Source: Planctomycetaceae bacterium (GTDB taxonomy: Bacteria; Planctomycetota; Planctomycetia; Pirellulales; Lacipirellulaceae). From it: DNA of 64,000 nucleotides. Made by a program: the position numbers and the translations under genes. The notes beneath the pieces are model-generated. The model did not search any database, was not told where the DNA came from, and saw only the letters and a list, made by a program, of their open reading frames with translations. The stretch lies in contig PABB01000038.1 of the NCBI GenBank assembly GCA_002702655.1, positions 1 through 64,000 of the forward strand. The letters run 5' to 3'. Positions 22,089 through 30,890 of this stretch are shown here, piece by piece (the stretch's first letter is position 1; each line of letters begins with the position of its first letter).

Positions 22089-23156
22089 ATGAGCACAACG
22101 AATCGCATTCTCGTCACCGGCGCCGGCGGACTGATCGGCAGCGAAATCGTCGCCCACTTTGCCGCCGAAGGCTGGGACGTGTACGGCGCCGACAACAACA
22201 TGCGGGCCGACTTCTTCGGCCCCCAGGGCGACACGCGGTGGAACCTGCGGCGACTGTTGGACAAGCACCCCAACTTCCGCTGCGAGGAACTCGACATTCG
22301 CGACCGGGCCGCGGTGGGGCGGTTCCTGTCGGAAGTGAAGCCGACGCACATCGTCCACACGGCCGCCCAGCCGAGCCACGACCTGGCGGCGTCGCGGCCG
22401 TTCGACGACTTCGACGTCAACGCGGTGGGTACGCTGAACATGCTCGAGTCGGCGCGGCAACATTGCCCGGAGGCGCCGTTCGCGCACTTCTCGACCAACA
22501 AGGTGTACGGCGACGCTCCCAACCGCATCAAGCTGAAGGAACTCGACAAGCGCTGGGACTACGACGACCCGGCCTACGAGGGCGGCATTGCCGAAGACTT
22601 TACGATCGACCAGTCGAAGCACTCGCTGTTCGGCGCCTCGAAGGTGGCGGCCGACGTGATGGTGCAGGAATACGGCCGCTATTTCGGCATGCAGACCTGC
22701 TGCCTGCGAGGCGGCTGCCTGACCGGCCCCAACCACTCGGGCGTCGAACTGCACGGCTTTCTGAGCTACCTGATCAAGTGCAACCTGGAGGGGCGCACCT
22801 ATCGCATCTTTGGCTATAAGGGCAAGCAGGTCCGCGACAACATCCACTCGTACGACGTGGCGACGTTCGTGGCGAGCTTCCTGGCCAAGCCGCGGTGCGG
22901 CGAAGTGTACAACCTGGGCGGGGGCCGCGAGAACTCAATTTCGATCCTCGAGGCGTTCGACCTGATCGCGTCGATCTCCGGCAAGCCGATGCAGTACGAA
23001 TACGTCGACAAGAACCGCGAGGGCGACCACATTTGCTACATCTCGGACCTGTCGAAGATCCGCGACCACTACCCCGACTGGCGGCTGGAAAAGGACCTGA
23101 ACACCACGTTCCAGGAGATTCACGACGCGTGGATCCAGCGGAAGGCGTCCGCCTGA
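22089..23156 (+). CDS. NAD-dependent sugar epimerase, CDP-paratose 2-epimerase-like
   Basis: 355 residues of an extended SDR enzyme: [19 protein letters not shown] (NAD loop near residue 10), [29 protein letters not shown], and [20 protein letters not shown] with [14 protein letters not shown], which resemble CDP-tyvelose/paratose 2-epimerases. ATG 22089 is preferred to the TTG at 22068. The position of the usual catalytic Tyr is Phe: the segment reads [13 protein letters not shown] where YxxxK is expected, while the Lys is kept. The substrate is therefore uncertain and the gene could make another branch sugar of the polysaccharide. Confidence 0.82.
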   Translation: MSTTNRILVTGAGGLIGSEIVAHFAAEGWDVYGADNNMRADFFGPQGDTRWNLRRLLDKHPNFRCEELDIRDRAAVGRFLSEVKPTHIVHTAAQPSHDLAASRPFDDFDVNAVGTLNMLESARQHCPEAPFAHFSTNKVYGDAPNRIKLKELDKRWDYDDPAYEGGIAEDFTIDQSKHSLFGASKVAADVMVQEYGRYFGMQTCCLRGGCLTGPNHSGVELHGFLSYLIKCNLEGRTYRIFGYKGKQVRDNIHSYDVATFVASFLAKPRCGEVYNLGGGRENSISILEAFDLIASISGKPMQYEYVDKNREGDHICYISDLSKIRDHYPDWRLEKDLNTTFQEIHDAWIQRKASA

Positions 23157-23218
23157 TCGGTGCGCGGCGAGTCGCGGGGCGGGCCGTTAATTCCCGCACG
23201 AGCGGAGCAAGCGGAACC

Positions 23219-23244
23219 GGCCGCCCGTCCCCCGGGGGGCGGCC
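23219..23244 (+). terminator. Possible intrinsic terminator after the epimerase gene
   Basis: GGCCGCCC and GGGCGGCC form an 8-bp perfect GC stem around a 10-base loop, followed by CTTGTCATTT. The T tract is weak, so it may be only a strong hairpin. It stands about 65 bp after the epimerase stop and before the polymerase gene, and could divide the polysaccharide locus into two transcription units. Confidence 0.35.
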
Positions 23245-23390
23245 CTTGTCATTTCGCCCGCGTCGCGAGACCTGCACGACAGCAAGCCATATGATGAAGC
23301 AGACGCTGTATCGCGGCGGCTGCCATTGATTCCACTGCGTTCGCCTGTTTCCCGCAGGCCGAGATTCCAGACGAAGGTAAATCCCGCGCC

Positions 23391-24719
23391 ATGAACCGAG
23401 CATACGCCCCTGCAATGGCTGGTCCCTGGAATGCCGCGGCTGCCCGCACCGGCCCCACCGTGCGCATGTACGACATGGGCGGGATCGGCATGTTGATCCT
23501 GGGCGTCCTGACGGCCATTCCCGTGTCGTTCGTCGGCCGCTTGTACATCGGCGAGGTGCTGTTGGGCCTGGTCGGCCCCGTGGCGATTCCGCTGGTTGTG
23601 ACCATGCCGGGCCGCTACGGCAAACTGGCCCGCACGCTGTTGATCGCCATGATCATCAGTTGGATCGGCTACATCGGCAGCGACCTGTACCGCGGCACGC
23701 CGGGCTTCGACTATCTGCGCGGTTGGTTCCGCTGGGTGGCGCTGATTTCGTCCTACGCGACGCTGGCGTGGCTCGGGTCGAAGAACGTCCGCTATGCCGT
23801 CTTCTTTCTGATCGGCTGGTGCTTGGGGACGGCGTTCTACCCGCTGTTCCTGGCCAATCTGCCGATTCGGGTGTGGTGGAAGTTTTACGCCGGTTTCCCG
23901 ACGATTCTGATTCTCGCGTACTTCGCGGGCAAGTTCGGTCCCACGATCGCGGCCGCCACGATGGGCGCGGTCGGCGCGTTGAGTATTCTGCTCGACTCGC
24001 GCTCCATGATGATGACCTGCCTGGTGACCGCCGGACTGTCGCTGATTGCCGGCCGGCGCAAGCCGGACGCGCGACGGAGCGAGCGGCGGCTGTCGAAGTC
24101 CAGCGTGGTCGTCGCCGTACTGGCGATCGGCGTCTGCGGGGCCGCGTCGCTGTTCATCGTCGAGCAAATCGGCATCCGCTACGGCTATGCCGACCGGTTC
24201 GAGCGATCCAACGTCCGCCGGTGGACGAACGTCGAAATCGCATACGAAATCCTCAAGCAGTCGCCGTTGATCGGCTACGGCTCGTGGGCTCGCGATCCCG
24301 AGGTCGCCCGCATCCGCGACAAGATCGTCGCCAAGCAAGTGGGCAAGGTGACGCGTTCCGAAGCGCAGGACGACCTGATCATCGTCCACTCGCAGATCCT
24401 GCAGGCCTGGGTCGAGGGCGGATTGATCGGTCTGGCGTTCTTTGTGATCTACGGCTGGCATCTGGCCGAGAAAGGCATGCGGCTGGCGGCGGTGTTACCG
24501 TACGAGCCGCTGACGCCGCTGATTATTTTCGTGCTCATCACCGCGGCCTGGCACTTTTTTGCTAGCCCGTTCAGCGGCACCAGCCGCGTGATCATTTCGG
24601 TGGCCTGCGTGTTGATGTGTTATTTGGAGACCGGCGGCACGACGGCCCGGGTCGCCGCGCCAGCTTTGGCGCCGGCGGCTCCGTGGCGGCGATCGATGGC
24701 CGCGATGCCACGAGCGTAG
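23391..24719 (+). CDS. O-antigen polymerase/ligase-like membrane protein (Wzy-type)
   Basis: 442 residues with about ten to twelve predicted membrane helices (for example GMLILGVLTAIPVSFVGRL, LLIAMIISWIGYIGSDLY, FFVIYGWHLAEKG). A large extracytoplasmic loop (about 265-350) contains RWTNVEIAYEILKQSPLIGYGSW and VHSQILQAWVEGGLIGLAFF. The order 'PLIGYGxxxxxxxxxxxHSQxLQxxVExGLIGL' is characteristic of the O-antigen ligase/polymerase superfamily (Wzy_C). It is expected to polymerise repeat units at the outer face of the inner membrane. It is 126 bp before the flippase gene. Confidence 0.85.
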   Translation: MNRAYAPAMAGPWNAAAARTGPTVRMYDMGGIGMLILGVLTAIPVSFVGRLYIGEVLLGLVGPVAIPLVVTMPGRYGKLARTLLIAMIISWIGYIGSDLYRGTPGFDYLRGWFRWVALISSYATLAWLGSKNVRYAVFFLIGWCLGTAFYPLFLANLPIRVWWKFYAGFPTILILAYFAGKFGPTIAAATMGAVGALSILLDSRSMMMTCLVTAGLSLIAGRRKPDARRSERRLSKSSVVVAVLAIGVCGAASLFIVEQIGIRYGYADRFERSNVRRWTNVEIAYEILKQSPLIGYGSWARDPEVARIRDKIVAKQVGKVTRSEAQDDLIIVHSQILQAWVEGGLIGLAFFVIYGWHLAEKGMRLAAVLPYEPLTPLIIFVLITAAWHFFASPFSGTSRVIISVACVLMCYLETGGTTARVAAPALAPAAPWRRSMAAMPRA

Positions 24720-24845
24720 CCGCAGCCCACGAGAGTAGCGCGGCCGCGGCCGGAGGATTGCAGGCCAGCGGCCGGCTCCTCCACTGATCGTCCGGCCGCC
24801 AGAACCGTCGCCCCGCTCCCGCGGAGCCGTTGCCTGTCAGACCCA

Positions 24846-26204
24846 TTGCCCGCCGATTCTCGCAAGCCATTGAGCCGTCCCGTTCTCAGCGCCGTGCGTC
24901 GCCGCTTCGATGACCTCGTGCGTCGTCGGCCCGAGGTGGGGCTGATCGTCGGCAACATGTCGTGGCTGCTGCTGGAGCGCATTGCCCGCATGTTCCTGAT
25001 GCTGGCGATGGGCGTGTGGACCGCCCGCTATCTGGGAAAGACCCAATACGGCCAACTCAACTACGCCCGAGCCATGGCCACGATGTTCACCGTCGTCGCC
25101 ACGATGGGGCTCGATACGATCATCGTGCGGGAACTTGTCCGCGACGGCAGCCGCCGCGACACGATCCTGGGAACGGCCCTGGCCATACGATTTGTGGGGG
25201 GGCTGCTGGCGATCGCGCTGGCCGCCGCGACGATCTTCATCGTCCGCCCGGATGATCAGCTCCTGCAGTGGATGACCATCGTCATGGCGGTCGGACTGCT
25301 GTTTCGCAGCCTGAACATCGGCGAGTACTGGTTCCAGTCGCAAATGCTGGCCCGCAAGAACGCCACGGCCAAGACGGCCGCCGCGCTGGCCAACTGTGCG
25401 CTGCGCGCGGCGCTGATTTTGGGCGGCTCGGCGCTGGTGGCCTTTGCCTGGGTCAACGCCGCGGAGTTCGCCATCGAGGCCGCCGTGCTGACGTTTCTGC
25501 TGGTGCAAGCGGGCGTCTCGTTCCGCAACTTCCGGTTCGACTGGAAGGCGGCCAAGACCATGCTGCACGACGGCTGGCCGCTGATCGTCACGGGGTTTGC
25601 CATCTTCGTCTATATGCGGATCGACCAGATCATGCTGGGCGAGATGGTCGACGACGACGCGGTGGGCATCTACGCCGCGGCGGTACGGTTGTCCGAGGCG
25701 TGGTACATGCTGCCGACGCTGCTGCTGAACGCCAGCATGAAAGCGGTCACGCAAGCCAAGTCGATCTCCGCCGAGTTGTACGAAAACCGGATGCGCAAGC
25801 TGCTGACCCTGTTGGCCGGGTTGGCGTACGCCGTGGCGATTCCTCTGACGCTGCTCTCCACGCCGCTGGTCACGCTGCTGTTCACCAGCGAATACGCCGC
25901 AGCCGGCCCCGTGCTGCGGCTGCACATTTGGGCGGCCGTGTTCGTGTTTCTCGGCGTGGGACAGTCGGCATGGATCATCAACGAGGGGCTGACCCGCATC
26001 GTGTTGATCAACGCCATCCTGGGCGCCGCGGTCAACGTCGTTTTGAATTACCTGCTCATTCCCCACTACGGCGCGATTGGCTGCGCGATCGCCACGGTGA
26101 TCTCGTATGCGGTCTCCGCGTGGCTGGCCAATGCTCTCTTTCCCGCGACCCGTCGCATGTTCCGTCTACAGGTCAGCGCGTTGACGCTGGGGCTTTGGAA
26201 ATGA
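24846..26204 (+). CDS. Polysaccharide flippase (Wzx/MATE-like)
   Basis: 452 residues with about twelve to fourteen hydrophobic helices. VGNMSWLLLERIARMFLMLAMG, TARYLGKTQYGQLNYARAMATM, VRELVRDGSRRD and FAIFVYMRIDQIMLGEMVDDDAVGIYAAA are typical of the oligosaccharide flippase family, which moves undecaprenyl-linked repeat units across the inner membrane. The reading begins at a TTG (24846) with a charged 30-residue N-terminus; a start nearer the first helix is possible. The stop overlaps the next gene as ATGA, which suggests translational coupling to the FkbM methyltransferase. Confidence 0.88.
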   Translation: MPADSRKPLSRPVLSAVRRRFDDLVRRRPEVGLIVGNMSWLLLERIARMFLMLAMGVWTARYLGKTQYGQLNYARAMATMFTVVATMGLDTIIVRELVRDGSRRDTILGTALAIRFVGGLLAIALAAATIFIVRPDDQLLQWMTIVMAVGLLFRSLNIGEYWFQSQMLARKNATAKTAAALANCALRAALILGGSALVAFAWVNAAEFAIEAAVLTFLLVQAGVSFRNFRFDWKAAKTMLHDGWPLIVTGFAIFVYMRIDQIMLGEMVDDDAVGIYAAAVRLSEAWYMLPTLLLNASMKAVTQAKSISAELYENRMRKLLTLLAGLAYAVAIPLTLLSTPLVTLLFTSEYAAAGPVLRLHIWAAVFVFLGVGQSAWIINEGLTRIVLINAILGAAVNVVLNYLLIPHYGAIGCAIATVISYAVSAWLANALFPATRRMFRLQVSALTLGLWK

Positions 26205-26902
26205 TCCGCAAACTGCTGCCAAAATCCGTGCGCAAGCGAGCGTGGACGCTCTACATGGAGCGGGTGCGCCGCTACGCGCGCAAGAGCTACTCGCAAGAAG
26301 GCGAGGACATGGTCCTGCGGCGGATTTTCGAAGGCCAGCGGTCCGGCTTTTTCGTCGACGTTGGCGCCCATCACCCCACGCGGTTTTCCAACACGTTTTT
26401 CTTCTACTCGCTGGGGTGGCGGGGCATCAACATCGAACCCAACCCGGTCGGCTTCGCCCTGCTGCAGGCCCAGCGACCGGCGGACACGAACGTGCAGTGC
26501 GGTATTTCCGACGCGCCCGGGACGCTCGACTACTACATGTTCTCCGAGCCCGCGCTCAACACGTTCGACGCCGAGACTGCCGAGCTGCACAAGAGCATCG
26601 CCACGCTCGCGAGAGTCGAGCAGATCGCCGTGCGGCGGCTCGACGAAGTGCTGGCCGAGAAACTCCCGGCCGGGCAGGCGGTCGACTTTTTCACTGTCGA
26701 CGTCGAAGGCCACGACCTGCAGGTGCTGCAGTCGAACAACTGGGACGCCGTGCGGCCGAAAATCGTCATCGCCGAAGCCCTGGGCACGGACGTGGCCAAG
26801 GTGCAAGCGAGCGAGATGGCGCAGTTCATGGACTCGGTCGGCTACGACTTTTACGCCAAGACGGTCAATTCGTCCTTCTTCCGCCGACGGGAGGAGTCGT
26901 GA
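26201..26902 (+). CDS. FkbM-family methyltransferase
   Basis: 233 residues, starting at the ATG that overlaps the flippase stop. The SAM-binding segment is SGFFVDVGAHHPTRFSNTFF (about 47-66) followed by GWRGINIEPNPVGF. The downstream FFTVDVEGHDLQVLQSNNW is the conserved FkbM DVEG motif. FkbM enzymes O-methylate sugars or polyketides, so a methylated sugar in the polysaccharide is likely. The TGA overlaps the next gene as GTGA. Tight coupling with flippase and glycosyltransferase genes supports a role in glycan decoration. Confidence 0.88.
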   Translation: MIRKLLPKSVRKRAWTLYMERVRRYARKSYSQEGEDMVLRRIFEGQRSGFFVDVGAHHPTRFSNTFFFYSLGWRGINIEPNPVGFALLQAQRPADTNVQCGISDAPGTLDYYMFSEPALNTFDAETAELHKSIATLARVEQIAVRRLDEVLAEKLPAGQAVDFFTVDVEGHDLQVLQSNNWDAVRPKIVIAEALGTDVAKVQASEMAQFMDSVGYDFYAKTVNSSFFRRREES

Positions 26903-27867
26903 CGCAAGTCGTGCATACCGCCGACGCCGCGACGGGCGCGCAACTGGCGACGCCCGTGGCCATGCTCGTGTTTAACCGCCCCGAGCCGACCGCCGAGGTG
27001 TTCGCCCAGATTGCGCGCATGCGGCCGCGCCGGCTGCTGCTGGTGGCCGACGGTCCCCGCGAGAATCGCCGGGGCGAAGCCGAAGCGTGCGAAGCGACCC
27101 GCGCGATCGTGACCAGCGTCGACTGGCCGTGCGAGGTGGAAACGAACTTCGCCGAGTCGAACCTCGGCTGCAAGCGGCGAGTCGCCTCGGGGCTCGACTG
27201 GGTTTTCCAGCAGTGCGAAGAGGCGATCATCCTGGAAGACGACTGCGTGCCGCATCCGTCGTTCTTTCCGTTCTGCGAAGAGATGCTCGCCCGCTACCGC
27301 GACGACCAACGGGTGGGGCACATCGGCGGGGCCAACTTCCAACTCGGCCGGCGGCGCAACGACGACAGCTACTACTTCTCGCACTTCGCGCACATTTGGG
27401 GGTGGGCGTCGTGGCGGCGGGCGTGGAACCGCTACGACGTAGAGATGAAGGCCTGGCCGGCGCTGCGCGACGGCGGCTGGCTCGACGACATTCTCGACAC
27501 GCCCGCGCAGGTGCGCTACTGGACCGAGATCCTCGACAAAGTGGCCAGCGGGGGCGTCGACACCTGGGACTACCAGCTGATGCTCGCGCACTGGATTCAC
27601 GGCTCGCTGACCGTGCTGCCCAGTACCAACCTCGTCCGCAACATCGGCTTCGGACCCGACGCCACGCACACCGTGTCGCACGGCAGAAGTGCGTTTCTGG
27701 AAGCGCACGAGATGAAGTTTCCGCTGCAGCATCCGCAGTTTTTGATTCGCGACAAGCAAGCCGACGACTACAGCCACCAGACGATTTTCCACTCGCCATG
27801 GGATGCGCGGCTGAAGAAGCGCATCAAGCAACTGCTCGGCATCAAACGCCGCCGCCGCGGCGCGTGA
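26899..27867 (+). CDS. Glycosyltransferase family 2-like protein
   Basis: 322 residues starting at a GTG that overlaps the FkbM gene stop. PVAMLVFNRPEPTAEVFAQI, RRLLLVADGPRENRRGE, NFAESNLGCKRRVASGLDWVF and EEAIILEDDCVPHPSFFPFC form a GT-A core with an acidic DD metal site (about 115-116). Then WGWASWRRAWNRYD and GGVDTWDYQLMLAHW supply acceptor-side residues. Proteins with this order are often annotated as hemolytic protein HlpA-like or nucleotide-diphospho-sugar transferases (from memory). The C-terminus is strongly basic (KKRIKQLLGIKRRRRG), which may attach it to the membrane. The donor sugar is unknown. Confidence 0.8.
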   Translation: MTQVVHTADAATGAQLATPVAMLVFNRPEPTAEVFAQIARMRPRRLLLVADGPRENRRGEAEACEATRAIVTSVDWPCEVETNFAESNLGCKRRVASGLDWVFQQCEEAIILEDDCVPHPSFFPFCEEMLARYRDDQRVGHIGGANFQLGRRRNDDSYYFSHFAHIWGWASWRRAWNRYDVEMKAWPALRDGGWLDDILDTPAQVRYWTEILDKVASGGVDTWDYQLMLAHWIHGSLTVLPSTNLVRNIGFGPDATHTVSHGRSAFLEAHEMKFPLQHPQFLIRDKQADDYSHQTIFHSPWDARLKKRIKQLLGIKRRRRGA

Positions 27868-27897
27868 CCCTCGCCCATTCGACCACCCGACTTGTTC

Positions 27898-28854
27898 ATG
27901 TCCGCCACTGCCGATCGCCGCCCGTCCGCCAGCGACGCTTCTGCGCCCGCGTGCCCCAGTTGCGGCGGGCGCCAAACGGCGTGCCGGGGGCCGATCCCGC
28001 AGCATTTTCGTTTTGCGGGCGTGATCCTGGACGAGCCGACGCCGCCATCGGACCTGTGGCGGTGCGAAGTCTGCCAATTGCAATTCCGCTCGCCGGCGCC
28101 GACTCCTGAGGAACTGGCCGAGTTATACACGGCGGCCGAGAACGAAAAGTGGGAGTACGCCGATCACCGCCGACTCGATTGGGCGCTGGCCCGCCAGGAG
28201 CTTGCCAAGCTGGGCCCGCCTGGGGCCGTGCTGGACGTCGGCTGCTGGGACGGGCAGTTCGTCGCCTCGTTGCCAGAAGGCTGGGAACGGTTCGGCATTG
28301 AAATTCACGACGGCGCCGCCCAGCGCGCCGCCGAGCAAGGCGTGCAGATGATCGGCCAATTCGCCACGCACGTGCAGGGTTACGACGACCGGTTCCAGGC
28401 CACGCTGGCCTTCGACGTGGCCGAGCACGTCCACGACCCGGCCGCGCTGGTCGACAGCATGCTGCGGATGACGGCGCCCGGCGGGGCCGCCATGATCGGC
28501 ACCGGCAACACGCAGGCGCGCTCGTGGCAGACCATGGGCAGCCGCTATTGGTATTGCACGCTGCCGGAGCATCTATCGTTTTTGGGCGAAGATTGGTGCC
28601 GCACGTACGCCAAGAACCGCGGCGTCGAGTTGGCCGCGTTCCACCGGTACTCGCACGCCCCGAAGCGCTCGCTCAAACGCTCCCTATCGCAGCTCTTGGC
28701 CAACACGACTTACCGCTTCACGCCGCGGGTGTATGCCGGCCTGCGGTCGCTGGGCCTGGGCAAGCTGGAAGCCGACGCGTCGATCCGGGGGTCAATCCCG
28801 CCAAGTTGGACGATGGCGCAAGATCATTTCCTGGCCGTGTTCCGCAAACCCTAA
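27898..28854 (+). CDS. Zinc-ribbon class I SAM methyltransferase
   Basis: 318 residues from ATG 27898 (a TTG six bases upstream is also possible). The N-terminus carries two CxxC pairs (CPSC near residue 18 and CEVC near 55) forming a zinc ribbon. A methyltransferase domain with VLDVGCWDGQFVASL, FGIEIHDGAAQRAA, AFDVAEHVHDPAALVDSML and GGAAMIGTGN follows. The combination is seen in methyltransferases of C-methylated deoxysugars and of capsular glycans (known of the family, from memory). It lies in the run of glycan genes and probably modifies the polysaccharide or a precursor. Confidence 0.83.
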   Translation: MSATADRRPSASDASAPACPSCGGRQTACRGPIPQHFRFAGVILDEPTPPSDLWRCEVCQLQFRSPAPTPEELAELYTAAENEKWEYADHRRLDWALARQELAKLGPPGAVLDVGCWDGQFVASLPEGWERFGIEIHDGAAQRAAEQGVQMIGQFATHVQGYDDRFQATLAFDVAEHVHDPAALVDSMLRMTAPGGAAMIGTGNTQARSWQTMGSRYWYCTLPEHLSFLGEDWCRTYAKNRGVELAAFHRYSHAPKRSLKRSLSQLLANTTYRFTPRVYAGLRSLGLGKLEADASIRGSIPPSWTMAQDHFLAVFRKP

Positions 28855-28896
28855 CTCTGGTCGCGCCGCCGCCGCGGCCCACTCGGACTGCCGTTG

Positions 28897-29625
28897 ATGT
28901 ACCAAGCCTTGCGACGCGCGATTCGCTCCAGCCCGCTGTGCCATCAGGTCATGCGGCATTTCATCGAGCGCTATCATCGGTTGGGCGTCAGGCCTGACAC
29001 GCAGGTGGTGCTGGAAGGCTACCAGCGGTGCTCCAATTCGTTCGCCACCGTGGCGTTCATGCACGCCCAGACCGAGCCGGTCTCGATCGCCCACCATCTG
29101 CACTCCGTGGCCCAGATCAAATTGGGCGTGCGGCGCGGGCTGCCGACATTGGTGCTGATTCGCGAACCGCGGGGCGCCACGCTGTCGTTCACCATCCGCC
29201 GCGAGCTGCCGTCGGTCGTGTGGGCGCTGGAGGAGTACCTGGACTTCTACCGCGGCGTCGAGCCGTTGGCCGACCGCGTGGTCATCGCCGACTTCACCGA
29301 AACGACCGCCGACATGGGCGCCGTGACGCGGCGACTGAACGAGCGGTTCGGCACGCACTTTGGCGAGTTCGACCACACCGAAGAAAACGTCGAGGCCGTC
29401 TACCGCGAGTTGGAGCAGATCGAGCAGGACGCGTCCGGCGAAACGGAGGTGCGCGAGACGCATGTCGCCCGGCCGTCGGAGGCGCGGCAAGCGCTGAAAG
29501 AAAAGCTGGCCGCGCAGTTCGAACAATCGCCGGCGCGGGAGTTGTACGCCGAAGCGAGCGCGTTGTACGCACAGCTCCGCCAGCAATCGGCGCCGCAATC
29601 GCCGGCCCCGTCGCCCTCTCACTGA
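28897..29625 (+). CDS. Sulfotransferase-like protein, divergent
   Basis: 242 residues from ATG 28897. The P-loop-like segment EGYQRCSNSFATVAF (about 40-54) occupies the place of the 5'-phosphosulfate-binding motif and VLIREPRGATLSF (about 88-100) that of the 3'-phosphate-binding motif of PAPS-dependent sulfotransferases. The rest is helical and highly charged, with a Pro/Ser-rich tail. The motifs are weaker than in the second sulfotransferase at 30891. It may sulfate the glycan or act as a nucleotide-dependent transferase of another kind. Confidence 0.6.
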   Translation: MYQALRRAIRSSPLCHQVMRHFIERYHRLGVRPDTQVVLEGYQRCSNSFATVAFMHAQTEPVSIAHHLHSVAQIKLGVRRGLPTLVLIREPRGATLSFTIRRELPSVVWALEEYLDFYRGVEPLADRVVIADFTETTADMGAVTRRLNERFGTHFGEFDHTEENVEAVYRELEQIEQDASGETEVRETHVARPSEARQALKEKLAAQFEQSPARELYAEASALYAQLRQQSAPQSPAPSPSH

Positions 29626-29655
29626 ATGATCCCGACTCGCGCGGCCCATTGATTT

Positions 29656-30849
29656 ATGTCGCTCCGCCTGGCCATCTCCGCCCTGCTGCCGCCCAAGCAA
29701 CGCTTTGGGGGCGTCGCGTCGTTTGCCGACAACCTGCTGCTGGGCGTGTCGGAAATGGCCGCCAGCGGCGCGTTGGGCGCCGACCCGCAGGTGACGGTGT
29801 TCCACTTCGACGGGCAGCCGATCACGCAGCGCGCCGGGCTGCGGTACGAAGCGATTCCGCCGCGCCGCGGACGGTTTTATCGCGAGGCGGAACTCGGCTG
29901 GCGCCGCGGCCGCGAGTTCGACGGCTTTCTGTTTCTCAACTACTTCACGCCGCCGCGAGTGGGCGCCGAGCGGGTCGTCACCACGATCCACGACCTGCAG
30001 TACCGGCATCTGCCGCAAGCGTGGCCGTGGCGGAAGCGGAAGTGGCTCGATCTGTGCCTGCGTCACACGCTCCGCAAATGCACGACCGTCGCCACGATCA
30101 GCGAAGCGGTGCGGCAGGACGTGCTGGCCCAGTTCGGGCAGCAGCACGCGACGCGCGTGCAGGCCATCTGGAATCCGGTGCGGTGGCAGGAGCCCGTCGC
30201 CGAGGCGCCCGCGGCGATCGGCGAGCGCCCGTTCCTGCTGGCGGTCGGCGTCGATCGGCCGCAGAAGAATTTCGCCACGCTGATTCAAGCCTTCGCCAAG
30301 CTGAAGGACGACCACCCCGATTTGGCGTTGGTCATTGCCGGGCAATTGCGGTCCACGCGGCACGACGCCCACGAGCGGACCGGCGCCATGTCGCAGGAGT
30401 TGCCGTCGACTGTCGAGTTGGTCGAGCGGCTGGGGCTGAGCGACCGGGTGATCGTCACCGGGTTTGTCGACAACGACGTGCTGGCCGCACTGTACCAGCG
30501 GGCGGCCGCCTACGTGTTGCCGTCGCTGTTCGAGGGGTTCGGGATGCCGGCGGTCGAGGCGCTGGGCTGGGGCACGCCGGCGATCACCAGCGATTTGCCG
30601 CCGCTGCGCGAGGTGACGCTGGGGGCGGCGCGCTACGTGGCCGACCCGCTGTCGGCCGACGCGATGGCGACGGAAATCGACGCCACGCTGCGAGCGGGCG
30701 AGTCGGCCCGGCCGTCGGCGAAGTTTTCCCAACGGATTCGCGACCTGTTCGCCCCCCAGGCGATTGCGCGGCAATACTTGAGTTGCCTCACCGGCGACGC
30801 GTCGTTAACCGCGTCCATTGCGACGGTGGCCAAGACGCCGCCGGGTTAG
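29656..30849 (+). CDS. Family 4 (GT-B fold) glycosyltransferase
   Basis: 397 residues with the two-domain GT-B layout of GT1/GT4 retaining transferases. The N-terminal acceptor domain contains VTTIHDLQYRHLPQAW and TVATISEAVRQDVLAQFG. The C-terminal donor domain reads VGVDRPQKNFATLIQAFAKL, VIVTGFVDNDVLAALYQRA, and VLPSLFEGFGMPAVEALGWG with the conserved E-x7-E signature for nucleotide-sugar binding. Length is usual. It is one of at least four glycosyltransferases in this locus; the sugar transferred is unknown. Confidence 0.9.
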   Translation: MSLRLAISALLPPKQRFGGVASFADNLLLGVSEMAASGALGADPQVTVFHFDGQPITQRAGLRYEAIPPRRGRFYREAELGWRRGREFDGFLFLNYFTPPRVGAERVVTTIHDLQYRHLPQAWPWRKRKWLDLCLRHTLRKCTTVATISEAVRQDVLAQFGQQHATRVQAIWNPVRWQEPVAEAPAAIGERPFLLAVGVDRPQKNFATLIQAFAKLKDDHPDLALVIAGQLRSTRHDAHERTGAMSQELPSTVELVERLGLSDRVIVTGFVDNDVLAALYQRAAAYVLPSLFEGFGMPAVEALGWGTPAITSDLPPLREVTLGAARYVADPLSADAMATEIDATLRAGESARPSAKFSQRIRDLFAPQAIARQYLSCLTGDASLTASIATVAKTPPG

Positions 30850-30890
30850 CTTTTCGACCACCGCACCGCTCCTTGAATTGAATCGCCCAA

